Shown: positions 1 through 9,559 of the stretch, one piece after another | How positions within the stretch are numbered: the stretch's first letter is position 1 | Layout of the letters: each line of letters starts with the position of its first letter | NCBI GenBank assembly: GCA_944322785.1 | Contig: CALUPW010000001.1 | Span: forward strand, 1-64,000 | DNA from: Candidatus Gastranaerophilales bacterium | GTDB taxonomy: Bacteria; Cyanobacteriota; Vampirovibrionia; Gastranaerophilales; Gastranaerophilaceae | Direction of reading: 5' to 3' | DNA length: 64,000 nt | The notes under the pieces: model-generated | Database searches by the model: none | What the model was told of the DNA's origin: nothing | Seen by the model: only the letters and a program-made list of their open reading frames with translations | Translations under genes and position numbers: made by a program

Positions 1-73
1 GTCTAATCGCTCTAGTGCTTACACTTTTGAGTTCTGCTAATTCTTTAATTGTAATATATTTTTCTTCATTCAT
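1..73 (-). CDS. Partial HTH-type protein, N-terminus only
   Basis: Reading leftward from an ATG at 73, the frame stays open to the window edge and encodes about 24 residues: MNEEKYITIKELAELKSVST followed by RAIR. The pattern 'ITIKELAELKSVSTRAIR' looks like the first two helices of a helix-turn-helix, as found at the N-terminus of transposases and phage or plasmid regulators. The rest lies outside the window, so the family cannot be named. An alternative ATG lies 4 bases to the left in another frame. Confidence 0.4.
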   Translation of the reverse strand, partial: MNEEKYITIKELAELKSVSTRAIR

Positions 74-244
74 TGTATAAACATCTATCACTCTAAACTT
101 GGAAGAATGGAAGTGTTTCAAATAAACATTTGCCCCTTTTGTATCATTAAGACACACTCTAAACCCTTGCAGGACTTGAACTATCTAAAAACAGAGTTAA
201 AATAGGTGTACGCAAAATGATTTAATTGTAAGGAAATTACCCCT

Positions 245-511
245 ATGAAAAGAGAACTAATAGAAAAAATAAAAATACTTGAACAAAAAATGTCCAAATC
301 TCCAAACAATGGAGGTAGTAGATTTTTGTATAAGCGAGAGAAAATGATAAGATTTCAACTTTTAATAAGGAACTTACCTCAAAAGCAACTGGCAAAACAT
401 TTGAAAATAACTGAAAGCTATCTTTCAAAATTAATCACCGGGGAAAGATACAGCCAAGATTTTGAAATTTTTATTACTAAATATCTTGAAATAAATTATT
501 GTTTTATGTAA
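245..511 (+). CDS. Small XRE-like helix-turn-helix protein
   Basis: This 88-residue basic protein has a charged N-terminal helix (about residues 1-25) and then a compact helix-turn-helix: 'KQLAKHLKITESYLSKLITG' at about residues 47-66, a typical XRE/Cro recognition-helix pattern. It would bind DNA as a small regulator. It sits convergent to the repeat-protein gene ending at 521, nine bases away, and upstream of the BREX operon in the same direction. It is not an obvious BrxR, which is larger and has a WYL domain. A role in controlling BREX is possible from position only. The start is the first ATG in frame, without a strong Shine-Dalgarno sequence. Confidence 0.55.
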   Translation: MKRELIEKIKILEQKMSKSPNNGGSRFLYKREKMIRFQLLIRNLPQKQLAKHLKITESYLSKLITGERYSQDFEIFITKYLEINYCFM

Positions 512-520
512 TTCTAATTT

Positions 521-931
521 TTATCTGTAACTTCCGACTTTTCTGCCGTATTTGTCGTATTCGGTAATTTTACCTGATGAGTCTTTTTTGAATGATCCTA
601 CTTTTTGTCCGTATTTATCATATTTTGTAGTTACACCATTAGAATTTGTTTTGTAGCTACCAGTTTTTTGTCCATACTTATCATAGGAATTATACCCTGA
701 AGAGGTCTTTTTATAACTTCCAGTCTTTTGACCATATTTGTCATACTTGTTGTATCCATTGGTTGTCTTTTTGTATGAGCCAGTTTTAGAACCGTATCTG
801 TCATAAGAATTGTAGCCTGAAGTTGTTTGCCTGTAAGAACCTGTCTTTTGACCATACCTATCATAGGAAGTAACTGCAAAAGCAACATTTGCAAAGAATA
901 ACATCAACAATAAAACTAAAAACTTTTTCAT
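521..931 (-). CDS. Secreted tandem-repeat protein (YDKYGQKTGSY repeats)
   Basis: A 136-residue protein with a clear signal peptide (MKKFLVLLLMLFFANVAFA, cleavage after AFA). It is followed by six imperfect 20-21-residue repeats with core 'YDKYGQKTGSYK' separated by Ser/Thr/Gly/Asn-rich spacers ('KTSSGYN'). Nothing else is present, so it is probably an exported structural or surface protein. A longer frame begins at 949, but ATG 931 is preceded at good spacing by GGAG and starts the signal peptide exactly, so it is preferred. No catalytic motif is visible. The repeated DNA (about 63-nt units) is coding and is not a CRISPR. Confidence 0.75.
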   Translation of the reverse strand: MKKFLVLLLMLFFANVAFAVTSYDRYGQKTGSYRQTTSGYNSYDRYGSKTGSYKKTTNGYNKYDKYGQKTGSYKKTSSGYNSYDKYGQKTGSYKTNSNGVTTKYDKYGQKVGSFKKDSSGKITEYDKYGRKVGSYR

Positions 932-970
932 ATATAACTCCATTATCAATTTAACGAAACCATACCGAAT

Positions 971-1015
971 ATTGTTCAGATATTATTTGTAGTATAACAT
1001 AAAACTTTGAACAAT
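971..1015. promoter_or_regulatory. Inverted repeat ATTGTTCA...TGAACAAT between divergent genes
   Basis: Two 8-bp arms (971-978 and 1008-1015) are perfect inverted copies. They lie in the 158-bp gap between the divergent repeat-protein gene and brxA. The position suits an operator controlling one or both promoters; the small HTH product of 245-511 would be a natural candidate ligand. This is inference from symmetry only. A TATACT hexamer also directly abuts the brxA ATG at 1084-1089. Confidence 0.35.
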
Positions 1016-1089
1016 TTACTTGTTATTTGATTTATTAAGTAATACGCTAAAAATGTTAAAAACAGGCATGTTTGTAGTAAGATTATACT

Positions 1090-1710
1090 ATGGTTAAACG
1101 AGATGTTTGTAATTCTGTTTCTAAAGAATATAGTGCTAGGATGACTGGAAATCAATTTCTTTATCCAGAGTTTAAGGTTGCAGTTAAATTATTACAAGAA
1201 GGCTTAAGCAAAAAAGAAGCAACCGATAAAATTATCAATGAGAATTTATTTGAATATCGTTCTTTTAAGGCTATAAACAAACATATTGGTGCTGTATGGG
1301 AAAGAGCAAACTATTTAGATGACTATTTGATTGAATTGCTATTAACTGAACCTAATGAAATAGGAAGACTTATTAATTTTTATGCAATTTTAAAATATGA
1401 TAGATTATTTCTTGAATTTATGGAAGAAGTCTTAATAGATAAAGTGTTTTCAAGACAAATGGAAGTTTCTAAATCTGATATATCCAACTATTTTTCGATT
1501 AAAGCAGAACAGAGTGAAGCTGTAGCTAACTTTAAAGAAACAACATTAAAAAGGCTTAGATTAGCGTATTTTGAGGTGCTAAGTGGAGCTGGATATATAG
1601 GAACAAATAGAGATAATGCAGAATTAACAATTCCTCTTGGTATATACCAGATTACTAATCATTTAGAAGAAATTGGTGATAAAAGATATGCAAAAGCAAT
1701 GTTAGGATAA
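1090..1710 (+). CDS. brxA: BREX protein BrxA (DUF1819 family)
   Basis: A 206-residue protein that opens the BREX operon. The segment 'YSARMTGNQFLYPEFKVAVK' near residues 14-33 matches the N-terminal pattern of BrxA, a small DNA-binding helical protein of BREX phage defence. Family length is about 200 residues, so it looks complete. It is followed after 3 bases by brxB and is the first gene of a run of co-directional genes to 15585. BREX marks host DNA by N6-adenine methylation and blocks replication of unmarked phage; BrxA is needed in some systems. The assignment rests on this motif plus the unmistakable order of downstream genes. Confidence 0.88.
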   Translation: MVKRDVCNSVSKEYSARMTGNQFLYPEFKVAVKLLQEGLSKKEATDKIINENLFEYRSFKAINKHIGAVWERANYLDDYLIELLLTEPNEIGRLINFYAILKYDRLFLEFMEEVLIDKVFSRQMEVSKSDISNYFSIKAEQSEAVANFKETTLKRLRLAYFEVLSGAGYIGTNRDNAELTIPLGIYQITNHLEEIGDKRYAKAMLG

Positions 1711-1713
1711 GTA

Positions 1714-2313
1714 ATGGAACTTAGAGCAAGACTGGATAAAATTAAAGCAATAATTGAACAGGATTCATTTTTCAATCAACAATCGTTGGGTGGAGAGTTA
1801 AATTTTCATATCTTTGATTATGAACCATCAGATGAACTAATTGTAAGAAGATATATCAAGGATTTTGTAAGCAGTTATTCTTATGCCAATTCAAAGATTA
1901 AACCTATAGAATTTGATTTATTTGAGATGTTATTAAAAATCCTAACTGATAAAACTGCTGGTAGTAAAACTTATCTTGATTTAGCAATAGAAACTGAAGA
2001 AAGACAAGGAACAGAAAGTCTTATTAATACTCTTAGAGGGGTTATTAATATAGAAGAATTTGTAAATATGATAAAAAAAGAGCTAGGAGATAGTAATCTT
2101 GTTATTTTATCTGGTGTAGGAAAGGTATATCCTTTGGTAAGGTCGCATAATGTCTTAAATAATCTTCATGCAGTTTTAGATAAGATTCCAGTTATTATGT
2201 TCTATCCTGGTACATATGACCAAAAAGAATTAAGGCTATTTAAAGGTTCAAACTTTGATGGCTTAAAAGATGATAATTATTACAGAGCATTTAGGCTTGT
2301 TGCAAATGAGTAA
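1714..2313 (+). CDS. brxB: BREX protein BrxB (DUF1788 family)
   Basis: 199 residues, the usual BrxB length. Features seen are an N-terminal helical part ('FLFEML'-like segment 'FDLFEMLLKILTDK') and the central 'NLVILSGVGKVYPLVRSHNV' followed by 'PVIMFYPGTYDQKELRLF', characteristic of DUF1788/BrxB. It is a core component of type 1 BREX with no assigned enzymatic activity. It lies 3 bases after brxA and is followed by brxC, whose true start is 10 bases past this stop. Translational coupling through the operon is likely. Confidence 0.9.
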   Translation: MELRARLDKIKAIIEQDSFFNQQSLGGELNFHIFDYEPSDELIVRRYIKDFVSSYSYANSKIKPIEFDLFEMLLKILTDKTAGSKTYLDLAIETEERQGTESLINTLRGVINIEEFVNMIKKELGDSNLVILSGVGKVYPLVRSHNVLNNLHAVLDKIPVIMFYPGTYDQKELRLFKGSNFDGLKDDNYYRAFRLVANE

Positions 2314-2323
2314 AGGTGTAGTT

Positions 2324-5300
2324 ATGAAGCTAAGAGAATTATTTGAGAAAGATATTAATAGGAACATTAATGGTGTTGTTAAAGTTGAGCAAGTTGATGA
2401 CGAAGCTATTATTTATCAAGAATTGGACGAATTTGTCGTTACAAAAGAACTTTCTAAGCATTTTAGCACTTTTTATAGTAATTATAAAAACTCATTTGAA
2501 GAAAGAACTGATAAAATCGGAGTATGGATTTCTGGTTTCTTTGGTTCTGGTAAATCTCACTTTTTAAAGATGCTATCATATCTACTTGCCAACAAAGAAG
2601 TAAAAGGTAAAAAAACAATAGAATTTTTTGAAGGGAAATCTAATATAGATGATTGGACTTTTGCTGATATGAAATTAGCTACATCTGTTCCTACAGAAAC
2701 TATTTTGTTCAACATTGATTCTAAAAGCTCAAAAGATACAAAACAAAGAAAAGATGGTATTGTTGAAGTCTTTTTAAAGGTCTTTAACGAATCTCAGGGT
2801 TACTCTGCAAACTACCCTAAACTTGCAGATATTGAAAGATACCTTGATAAAAATGGAAAATATGAAGAATTCAAACAAATTATAACCTCAGAAAGTGGTG
2901 TATCTTGGGAAGAAGCATCTAATGCAGTTGGATTCTTTAAAGACTTCTTTATAAAGGCTTATGTTCAAGTTACAGGGACAACAGAACAAAGTACACAAGA
3001 CTTATTTAAAGATGTTGTTGAGGATTCAGGGATTACACCTGAAGGGTTTGCAAAGCTAATAAAAGAATATCTTGAAAGTAAAGGTAGTAAGAATCGAATT
3101 ATTTTCTTAGTCGATGAAATTGGACAATTTATAAGCGATAATACAAACCTTATGCTTAGTTTACAGACAGTTGTTGAAAACTTGGGTACTATGTGTAATG
3201 GAAGAGCTTGGGTAATGGTAACATCTCAAGAAGCAATAGATTCTATAACAAAAGAACGTTTCAGAGACCAAGATTTCTCAAAAATCCAAGGCAGATTTGA
3301 TACAAAATTAAGTTTATCTGGTTCAAACACTGATGAAGTTATCAAACGAAGATTATTAGAAAAGAGAACAGATGCAAGAACTCTTCTTTCTAATTACTAC
3401 AACGAACAAGAAAAGATTTTGGCAAATTTAATAACATTTTCAAGCCAAACTTCTGGCATGAAAATGTATGAGAACTCAGATGATTTTGTTGATTGTTATC
3501 CATTTGTCCCATATCAATTCAAGTTGTTACAAAGTGTATTTACAGAGTTAAGAAACTTTTCTCATGCCGGGGCTCACTTAGCTTCGGGGGAGCGTTCTAT
3601 GCTTAATGCATTCCACACAGCATTAAAAGAGTATGGGGACAAAGAGATTACAGAATTAGTTCCATTTAATGTTTTTTATTCTACGATTCAAACCTTTATA
3701 GATACAGATATTGTCAGAATAATTGCACAAGCAAAAGAGGGTAATCCAGATATAGAAGATTTTGATATTGAAGTCTTAACTGTTTTATTCTTGATTAAAT
3801 ACATTAAAGAAGTTCCTTGTGATGTAGAAAATATTGCAACATTAATGATATCAAATATTAATGAAAGCAAAAATGCACTAAAATCCAAAATAGAAGGAGC
3901 TTTAACAAGATTAAAACAAGCTACATTAATACAACAAAATGGAGAAGAATATTCATTCTTAACAAACGAAGAACAAGATGTTACAAGAGGTATAAAAAAC
4001 ACTCAGATTGATTCTAGCGATGTATTAAATGAAGTCTATAGAAATATATATGAAGAAATTTATACTAAAAAGTCAATAACTCCATATCCTCAAGGGCAGT
4101 CTTATTATTTTGTAAGAAAAGTTGATGATGTAGTAAGAGGAAGCCAAGCAGAAGATATAGAAGTTAAATTTATCACTTCTATGAACTCTGATTATAAATT
4201 CAGCGAATCTGAACTAAAAATGAAGTTCCTTGCAGGAAATACATTATTTATCAAATTGAATGAAAACGGTTACCTACAAGAACTTGAAACTATCTTAAAA
4301 ACAGATAAGTATATCAAGCAAAAAAGCAGTGTAAAACAGTCTGAAATGCAGGATATGATATTAAAAAACAGAGGTGCTGAATTAATAGAACGCAAGAAAA
4401 GGGTGAAAACTTTATTAGAACAAGCTATTCTTGAATCTACTTTCTACACAAACGGTCAGATTATGGAAGTTAGTGCAACAAGTGCTGCTGCAAAGATTGA
4501 AAATGCTTTGAAACAAATTGTAGAAAATACATATACGAATCTTCATTTTATCCAAGAAAGAGTTAGGGATGAAAAAGAAATCCATGCAAAACTCATTGCT
4601 CCTCAAGGTAAATTGGATGAAAGAAACAAAAAAGCTCTTGATGATGTTTTAGCATTTATTCAACTAAATAACTCGATGAGTTGCACTGTTACAATGCAAG
4701 GATTAAAACAACAATATACAAGAAAACCTTTTGGTTGGTCTATAAATGATATTGCAGGTGTTGTAGCAGATTTAGCTGTTAAAGGAGATATTTCTATTCT
4801 CTATAATGGTGTTCAATGCAATTATCAGGATTATAATACAGTAAAATATTTGACAAATGACAGAGAAATTCAAAGCACTGTAATCAAATTGAAAGAAAAA
4901 ATAGATAGTGCAAAAATCCAGCAAGTAATAGCAATAGCACAAGAACTATTTGAAAAACAAGACTTTGTAGATGATGGAGAAAAACTTGCAAATTTAATAA
5001 GAGAAAATCTTCAAAATATGATTGGAGATTTACAAGAGCTTAATGGAAGACATAATAACCCAAAATATCCTAAAAAGACTGTTATTGAACTTGGTCTTTC
5101 TACATTAAAAGAGCTTAAGAATGAGCCAGATGTAAACGGATTATTTGATTTATTGATAAAGCAAAAGGATAATTTATTAACTTGGAAACAAGAATATAAA
5201 CTCCTAAAATCATTCTTTAATACTCAAGTTGGTATTTTTGATGAATCATTGAAAATATATGACAGAGTAAAAAGAAATGAAGTTTATTTAACAACTTTTG

Positions 5301-5887
5301 AATCAGAAGAGGTTGCTAAATTAAATGAACTAATTTCTAAACTTGAATCGATAATAGATTCTCCTGAACCATATTCTATGATTAAAGACCTTCCTGTCTT
5401 AAATTCGGATATAACTTCTATTGTTAATAATGTATTAGAAGATTATAAACAGGCATTAGGAGAAGTTATAAGTGATTTAGCTTATTATTTAGCAGAAGAA
5501 GCATCCAAACAGGGGCTTGAATGTGAAAGATATAGCAACTTATTCAAGATTAATGTTACTGATTTGTATGAAAGAGCAACTGATTTTGGAGTGTTAAAGG
5601 CTATTGAAGAAAAAGCAAAATTATATTATGAAAAACTTTTGAAACAAATTTCAGAAGATAGCATTGCGAAAAAGAATTTAGAATTACACCAACAAACAGG
5701 TACAGAAGAACATCCATACTCTGAACCAATGATTCAGAAAGAATTAGTATTCGTAAATCCTACAAATGTTGTTCAGAGTATGCAAATTCTTGAGACTGAA
5801 GAAGATGTTGATAACTATATCAACAAACTGTCAGAAGAGTTGAAAAACAGAATCAGGAACAATAAACGTATTAAACTTCAAGGCTAG
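2324..5887 (+). CDS. brxC: BREX P-loop ATPase BrxC
   Basis: A 1187-residue P-loop protein, full length for BrxC (about 1,200). The Walker A 'GFFGSGKSHF' is at about residues 69-78 and a Walker B-like 'IIFLVDEIGQF' at about 258-268. The C-terminal half is long and helical. An open frame extends back to 2270 inside brxB, but ATG 2324 gives the family's normal N-terminus (MKLRELFEKDINRNINGVV) and follows AAAGGTG, so it is chosen. BrxC (PglY-related) is the large ATPase of type 1 BREX, working with PglX and PglZ in modification and exclusion. An 88-bp spacer separates it from pglX. Confidence 0.93.
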   Translation: MKLRELFEKDINRNINGVVKVEQVDDEAIIYQELDEFVVTKELSKHFSTFYSNYKNSFEERTDKIGVWISGFFGSGKSHFLKMLSYLLANKEVKGKKTIEFFEGKSNIDDWTFADMKLATSVPTETILFNIDSKSSKDTKQRKDGIVEVFLKVFNESQGYSANYPKLADIERYLDKNGKYEEFKQIITSESGVSWEEASNAVGFFKDFFIKAYVQVTGTTEQSTQDLFKDVVEDSGITPEGFAKLIKEYLESKGSKNRIIFLVDEIGQFISDNTNLMLSLQTVVENLGTMCNGRAWVMVTSQEAIDSITKERFRDQDFSKIQGRFDTKLSLSGSNTDEVIKRRLLEKRTDARTLLSNYYNEQEKILANLITFSSQTSGMKMYENSDDFVDCYPFVPYQFKLLQSVFTELRNFSHAGAHLASGERSMLNAFHTALKEYGDKEITELVPFNVFYSTIQTFIDTDIVRIIAQAKEGNPDIEDFDIEVLTVLFLIKYIKEVPCDVENIATLMISNINESKNALKSKIEGALTRLKQATLIQQNGEEYSFLTNEEQDVTRGIKNTQIDSSDVLNEVYRNIYEEIYTKKSITPYPQGQSYYFVRKVDDVVRGSQAEDIEVKFITSMNSDYKFSESELKMKFLAGNTLFIKLNENGYLQELETILKTDKYIKQKSSVKQSEMQDMILKNRGAELIERKKRVKTLLEQAILESTFYTNGQIMEVSATSAAAKIENALKQIVENTYTNLHFIQERVRDEKEIHAKLIAPQGKLDERNKKALDDVLAFIQLNNSMSCTVTMQGLKQQYTRKPFGWSINDIAGVVADLAVKGDISILYNGVQCNYQDYNTVKYLTNDREIQSTVIKLKEKIDSAKIQQVIAIAQELFEKQDFVDDGEKLANLIRENLQNMIGDLQELNGRHNNPKYPKKTVIELGLSTLKELKNEPDVNGLFDLLIKQKDNLLTWKQEYKLLKSFFNTQVGIFDESLKIYDRVKRNEVYLTTFESEEVAKLNELISKLESIIDSPEPYSMIKDLPVLNSDITSIVNNVLEDYKQALGEVISDLAYYLAEEASKQGLECERYSNLFKINVTDLYERATDFGVLKAIEEKAKLYYEKLLKQISEDSIAKKNLELHQQTGTEEHPYSEPMIQKELVFVNPTNVVQSMQILETEEDVDNYINKLSEELKNRIRNNKRIKLQG

Positions 5888-5975
5888 GGGTAAATGGTGT
5901 AAATAGGAGTAACCATTATAGGATAAACTTAATCCCTAAAATATTGGAACTTTTCAAACTATAAAGGAAGTATTG

Positions 5976-8900
5976 ATGACAGAACTAATAGAAAACGAAA
6001 TAACATTAGATAAATCAGCACTAAAAGACTTTGCGATAAAAGCAAGAAGAAAACTTAAAGAAAGAGTTGAGCTTCAAGCAAAATTGATGGGATTTTATGA
6101 AGATAATAGAGCTGTCAATTATGAGTTTGAAGATGACAGACAAGTGAAAATAAATGGAGAGTTCTTTAGCAAAAAACAAGTTGAGACCTTACAACGAGAG
6201 ATTAAGTCAAAAGGTTATGAAAACTTGATTGATGAAGTTGCTTATACTTGGTTCAACAGATTCATAGCTCTATATTATATGGAAGTTAATGGCTATAGCG
6301 AAAATAATTTTAATATTATTTCCAATATAGATAACCTTAACCAATTTGCAGTATCTGTATCCTCACAGTTGAATGATGAAGAAAAACAAACTGTTATATC
6401 AGCTGTTCAAAATAATAATCAGGATACAATTTTTAAGACATTACTAATTCATCAATGTAATGTGATGAACAAAAAACTTCCATTCTTGTTTGAGCAAATC
6501 CAAGACTATACAGAACTATTATTCCCTCAAGGGATGAATAGTGCTGATTCTGTAATAAAAGAAATGCTATCTCTTGATAAATCCAACTGGCAAGTTGTAG
6601 AAATTATCGGCTGGCTTTATCAGTATTATAATCAAGCAGAAAAAGACAGAGTAATTCAAGCAAAGAAAAGATATAAAGCAAATGAAATTCCTTATGCTAC
6701 ACAATTATTTACACCCAAATGGATTGTAAAATATATGACTCAAAATTCTTTGGGTAGATTATGGCAAGAAGCTCACTCAACTTCAAAATTAAAAGATTCA
6801 ATGGAATTTTATCTTGAACCAAGACATCTTACGGATGAAGATAAAAAAGAACTAGAATCACATATAATGAAAGGTATTTTACCTGAACAAATAAAAGTTT
6901 TCGACCCTGCTTGTGGTTCTGGACACATTTTGGTTTACGCTTATAGTCTATTGTACTTGATGTATAAGGAATCAGGCTATATTGAGAGCGATATTCCAAG
7001 CCTAATATTAAAAAACAATTTATTTGGTCTTGATATATGTAATCGAGCTGTTCAATTAGCTCAATTTGCAGTCATGATGAGAGCATATCAAGACGATAAA
7101 AATATATTAAATAAGATAACATCTATAAATGTTATGTCAATTCAAGAAACTAACTGGATTGACGAAAGAGTAAAAGAAGCATTAATGAAAGATGTTGCTA
7201 ATCAATTATTGGCTCAACAACAAATAAACAACCTCATTGAAACCTTCAAAGATGCTAAAATATATGGCTCAATTATTAAAGTTAAAGACTTTGATTTTGA
7301 TTTCTGGGAACAACGTTTGATAGATATTCAGTCCTTGAATATGGGCTTGCTGTATTCAGATGTTGTTGAAGAATTGAAAACTAAATTGCCTCAATTAATC
7401 AAACAAGCTCGTATAATGCAACAACAATATGAATGTGTAATTACAAACCCTCCATATATGGGCAATAAGTATATGGAACCAAGATTAGCAGAATTCATAC
7501 AAAAAGAATATAAAGATGTAAAATCTGATTTATTTTCAGCTTTCATGGAATATATTCCAAGAAAAACAAATAAAAATGGACAAATTGGTTTAGTTACTCC
7601 GTTTGTTTGGATGTTTATAAAATCTTATGAAGAATTAAGAAATCAAATTATAAACAATAGCACTTTAAGTTCCATTATTCAACTAGAATATAACGCTTTT
7701 GAAGCAGCTTGTGTGCCAGTTACGACCTTTACATTAAGAAATTATAGGGTTTCTTATCCTGCTGAATGTATCAAATTGTCAGATTTTACAGGTGCAGAAA
7801 ATCAGCCAATTAAAACTTTAGAAGCTATATCTAATCCAGATGTTAGTTACAGATATACAACATATTCAAAGAATTTCCACTCAATACCGGGGTCTCCGAT
7901 TGCATACTGGGCTAGCGATAGAGTTAGAGAAATATTTAAAAACGAAGAACCTCTTGGTAAAATAGCTGAACCAAGACAAGGTATGGCGACAAGTGATAAT
8001 GAACGGTTTTTACGATTATGGAATGAAGTAAATATTTATAAAATTGGTTTTGGCTTTAAAAATAGAGAACTTGCCAAAGATAGCAAATTAAAATGGTTTC
8101 CATACAATAAAGGTGGAGAATACAGAAAATGGTTTAGATGTAATGATTATGTGGTCAATTGGTATAATGATGGTCAAGAAATAAAAGAATATAGAGAGTA
8201 TAAAAATTCCGTACTTTCATCTAATATGGGAGTAGCTGGTTTACCATTTATATTTAAAGAAAATATTAGCTGGTCAAAAATTACTTCTGGAGGAATCTCT
8301 TTGCGTTATATCCCCACAGGTTTTTTATTTGATGTTTCTGGGTGTTGTATTTTTATTAATGAAAATATTAAGTATATATTAGGGCTAATGAATTCTAATA
8401 TAATTAATCATTTAATACAAATGCTATCACCCACTGTAAATTATGAAGCTGGACAAATCGCATCTCTACCAATTATCTTTCCAAAAGATGAAAATATCAA
8501 AAAACAAATAGATTCAATAGTTGATGAAAACATACAAATATCAAAAGACGATTGGGATAGTTTTGAAACATCTTGGGATTTTGAACAACATCCATTGTTG
8601 AGATTCTCTAATAGAAATAAAGGTCTTGTTGACTACAAAAATATTCATAAAGTTGAACCTATTACAGCAGGAGATAAAGTTCAAGATTGTTTCAACAAAT
8701 GGAAAGAATATAAACAAGAACAATTTAACAAGCTAAAAGCTAATGAAGAAGAATTGAACAGATTGTTTATTGAAATTTATGGACTTCAAGATGAAATGAC
8801 TCCAGAGGTCGATGATAAAGATATTACAGTCGCTTTAGCAGATGAATTAAGGGATATAAAATCACTTCTATCTTATGCTGTTGGTTGTATGTTCGGTAGA

Positions 8901-9554
8901 TATTCTCTTGATGAAAAAGGATTAATATATGCTGGTGGAGAGTTTGACAAGAGCAGATATCAGGATTTAGAAGTTGATGAAGATGGTATTTTACCGATTC
9001 TTTCTGATACTTGGTTTGATGATGATATTATAGAAGAGTTCAAAAGGTTCTTGAAAAAAGCATTTGGCGAATTATATTTCAATGAGAATATGCAATATAT
9101 AGCAGATGTTTTAGGTCGCAAAGGTTCTGAAAGTGCAGAAGATAGAATTAGAACATATTTCTTGAAAGATTTCTACAAAGACCATTTGCAAATCTACAAA
9201 AAACGTCCTATTTACTGGATGTTTACAAGTGGAAAAGAAAAAGCTTTCAACGCTCTAATATACCTGCACAGGTATGATAAAACAACATTATCAAGAATAA
9301 GAAAAGATTATTTGCACGAGTTCCAAAACAAATTGGATAATGCAATACAAAGAGCAGAAAACGAAGGAAATGTTAAATTAACATCACTATATTCAAAATA
9401 TCAAACAGAATGCCTTGAATTTGATAGAAAGATTAAAGATTTAGCTGATGAGCAGATAGAACTAGACCTTGATGACGGTGTAAAAGTCAATTATGCAAAA
9501 TTCCAAGGACTACTCGAAGCAGAAAAAGATGTTGTAGGAAAGGATAAGAAATAG
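5976..9554 (+). CDS. pglX: BREX-1 adenine-specific DNA methyltransferase PglX
   Basis: A 1192-residue N6-adenine methyltransferase. SAM-binding motif I 'FDPACGSGH' lies at about residues 308-316 and catalytic motif IV 'NPPYMGNKYME' at about 489-499, the order of gamma-class enzymes. A C-terminal target-recognition region with 'TSGGISLRY' follows, then a long helical tail. Size matches BREX-1 PglX. It methylates one strand of an asymmetric BREX site to mark self DNA. ATG 5976 is preferred over TTG 5973 because AAGGAAG lies at proper spacing. No frameshift or homopolymer phase-variation tract is visible, so it appears intact and always on. Confidence 0.94.
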   Translation: MTELIENEITLDKSALKDFAIKARRKLKERVELQAKLMGFYEDNRAVNYEFEDDRQVKINGEFFSKKQVETLQREIKSKGYENLIDEVAYTWFNRFIALYYMEVNGYSENNFNIISNIDNLNQFAVSVSSQLNDEEKQTVISAVQNNNQDTIFKTLLIHQCNVMNKKLPFLFEQIQDYTELLFPQGMNSADSVIKEMLSLDKSNWQVVEIIGWLYQYYNQAEKDRVIQAKKRYKANEIPYATQLFTPKWIVKYMTQNSLGRLWQEAHSTSKLKDSMEFYLEPRHLTDEDKKELESHIMKGILPEQIKVFDPACGSGHILVYAYSLLYLMYKESGYIESDIPSLILKNNLFGLDICNRAVQLAQFAVMMRAYQDDKNILNKITSINVMSIQETNWIDERVKEALMKDVANQLLAQQQINNLIETFKDAKIYGSIIKVKDFDFDFWEQRLIDIQSLNMGLLYSDVVEELKTKLPQLIKQARIMQQQYECVITNPPYMGNKYMEPRLAEFIQKEYKDVKSDLFSAFMEYIPRKTNKNGQIGLVTPFVWMFIKSYEELRNQIINNSTLSSIIQLEYNAFEAACVPVTTFTLRNYRVSYPAECIKLSDFTGAENQPIKTLEAISNPDVSYRYTTYSKNFHSIPGSPIAYWASDRVREIFKNEEPLGKIAEPRQGMATSDNERFLRLWNEVNIYKIGFGFKNRELAKDSKLKWFPYNKGGEYRKWFRCNDYVVNWYNDGQEIKEYREYKNSVLSSNMGVAGLPFIFKENISWSKITSGGISLRYIPTGFLFDVSGCCIFINENIKYILGLMNSNIINHLIQMLSPTVNYEAGQIASLPIIFPKDENIKKQIDSIVDENIQISKDDWDSFETSWDFEQHPLLRFSNRNKGLVDYKNIHKVEPITAGDKVQDCFNKWKEYKQEQFNKLKANEEELNRLFIEIYGLQDEMTPEVDDKDITVALADELRDIKSLLSYAVGCMFGRYSLDEKGLIYAGGEFDKSRYQDLEVDEDGILPILSDTWFDDDIIEEFKRFLKKAFGELYFNENMQYIADVLGRKGSESAEDRIRTYFLKDFYKDHLQIYKKRPIYWMFTSGKEKAFNALIYLHRYDKTTLSRIRKDYLHEFQNKLDNAIQRAENEGNVKLTSLYSKYQTECLEFDRKIKDLADEQIELDLDDGVKVNYAKFQGLLEAEKDVVGKDKK

Positions 9555-9559
9555 GGTAA

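Noticed and set aside
530-860. Regularly spaced DNA repeats of about 63 nt, at first sight like a CRISPR array
   Set aside because: The repeats are the coding units of the signal-peptide-bearing YDKYGQKTGSY protein; they are too long, have no unique spacers, and the frame is open throughout.
2270-2323. Upstream extension of brxC
   Set aside because: It overlaps the brxB coding end, has no Shine-Dalgarno, and extends beyond the normal BrxC N-terminus; ATG 2324 with AAAGGTG is better.
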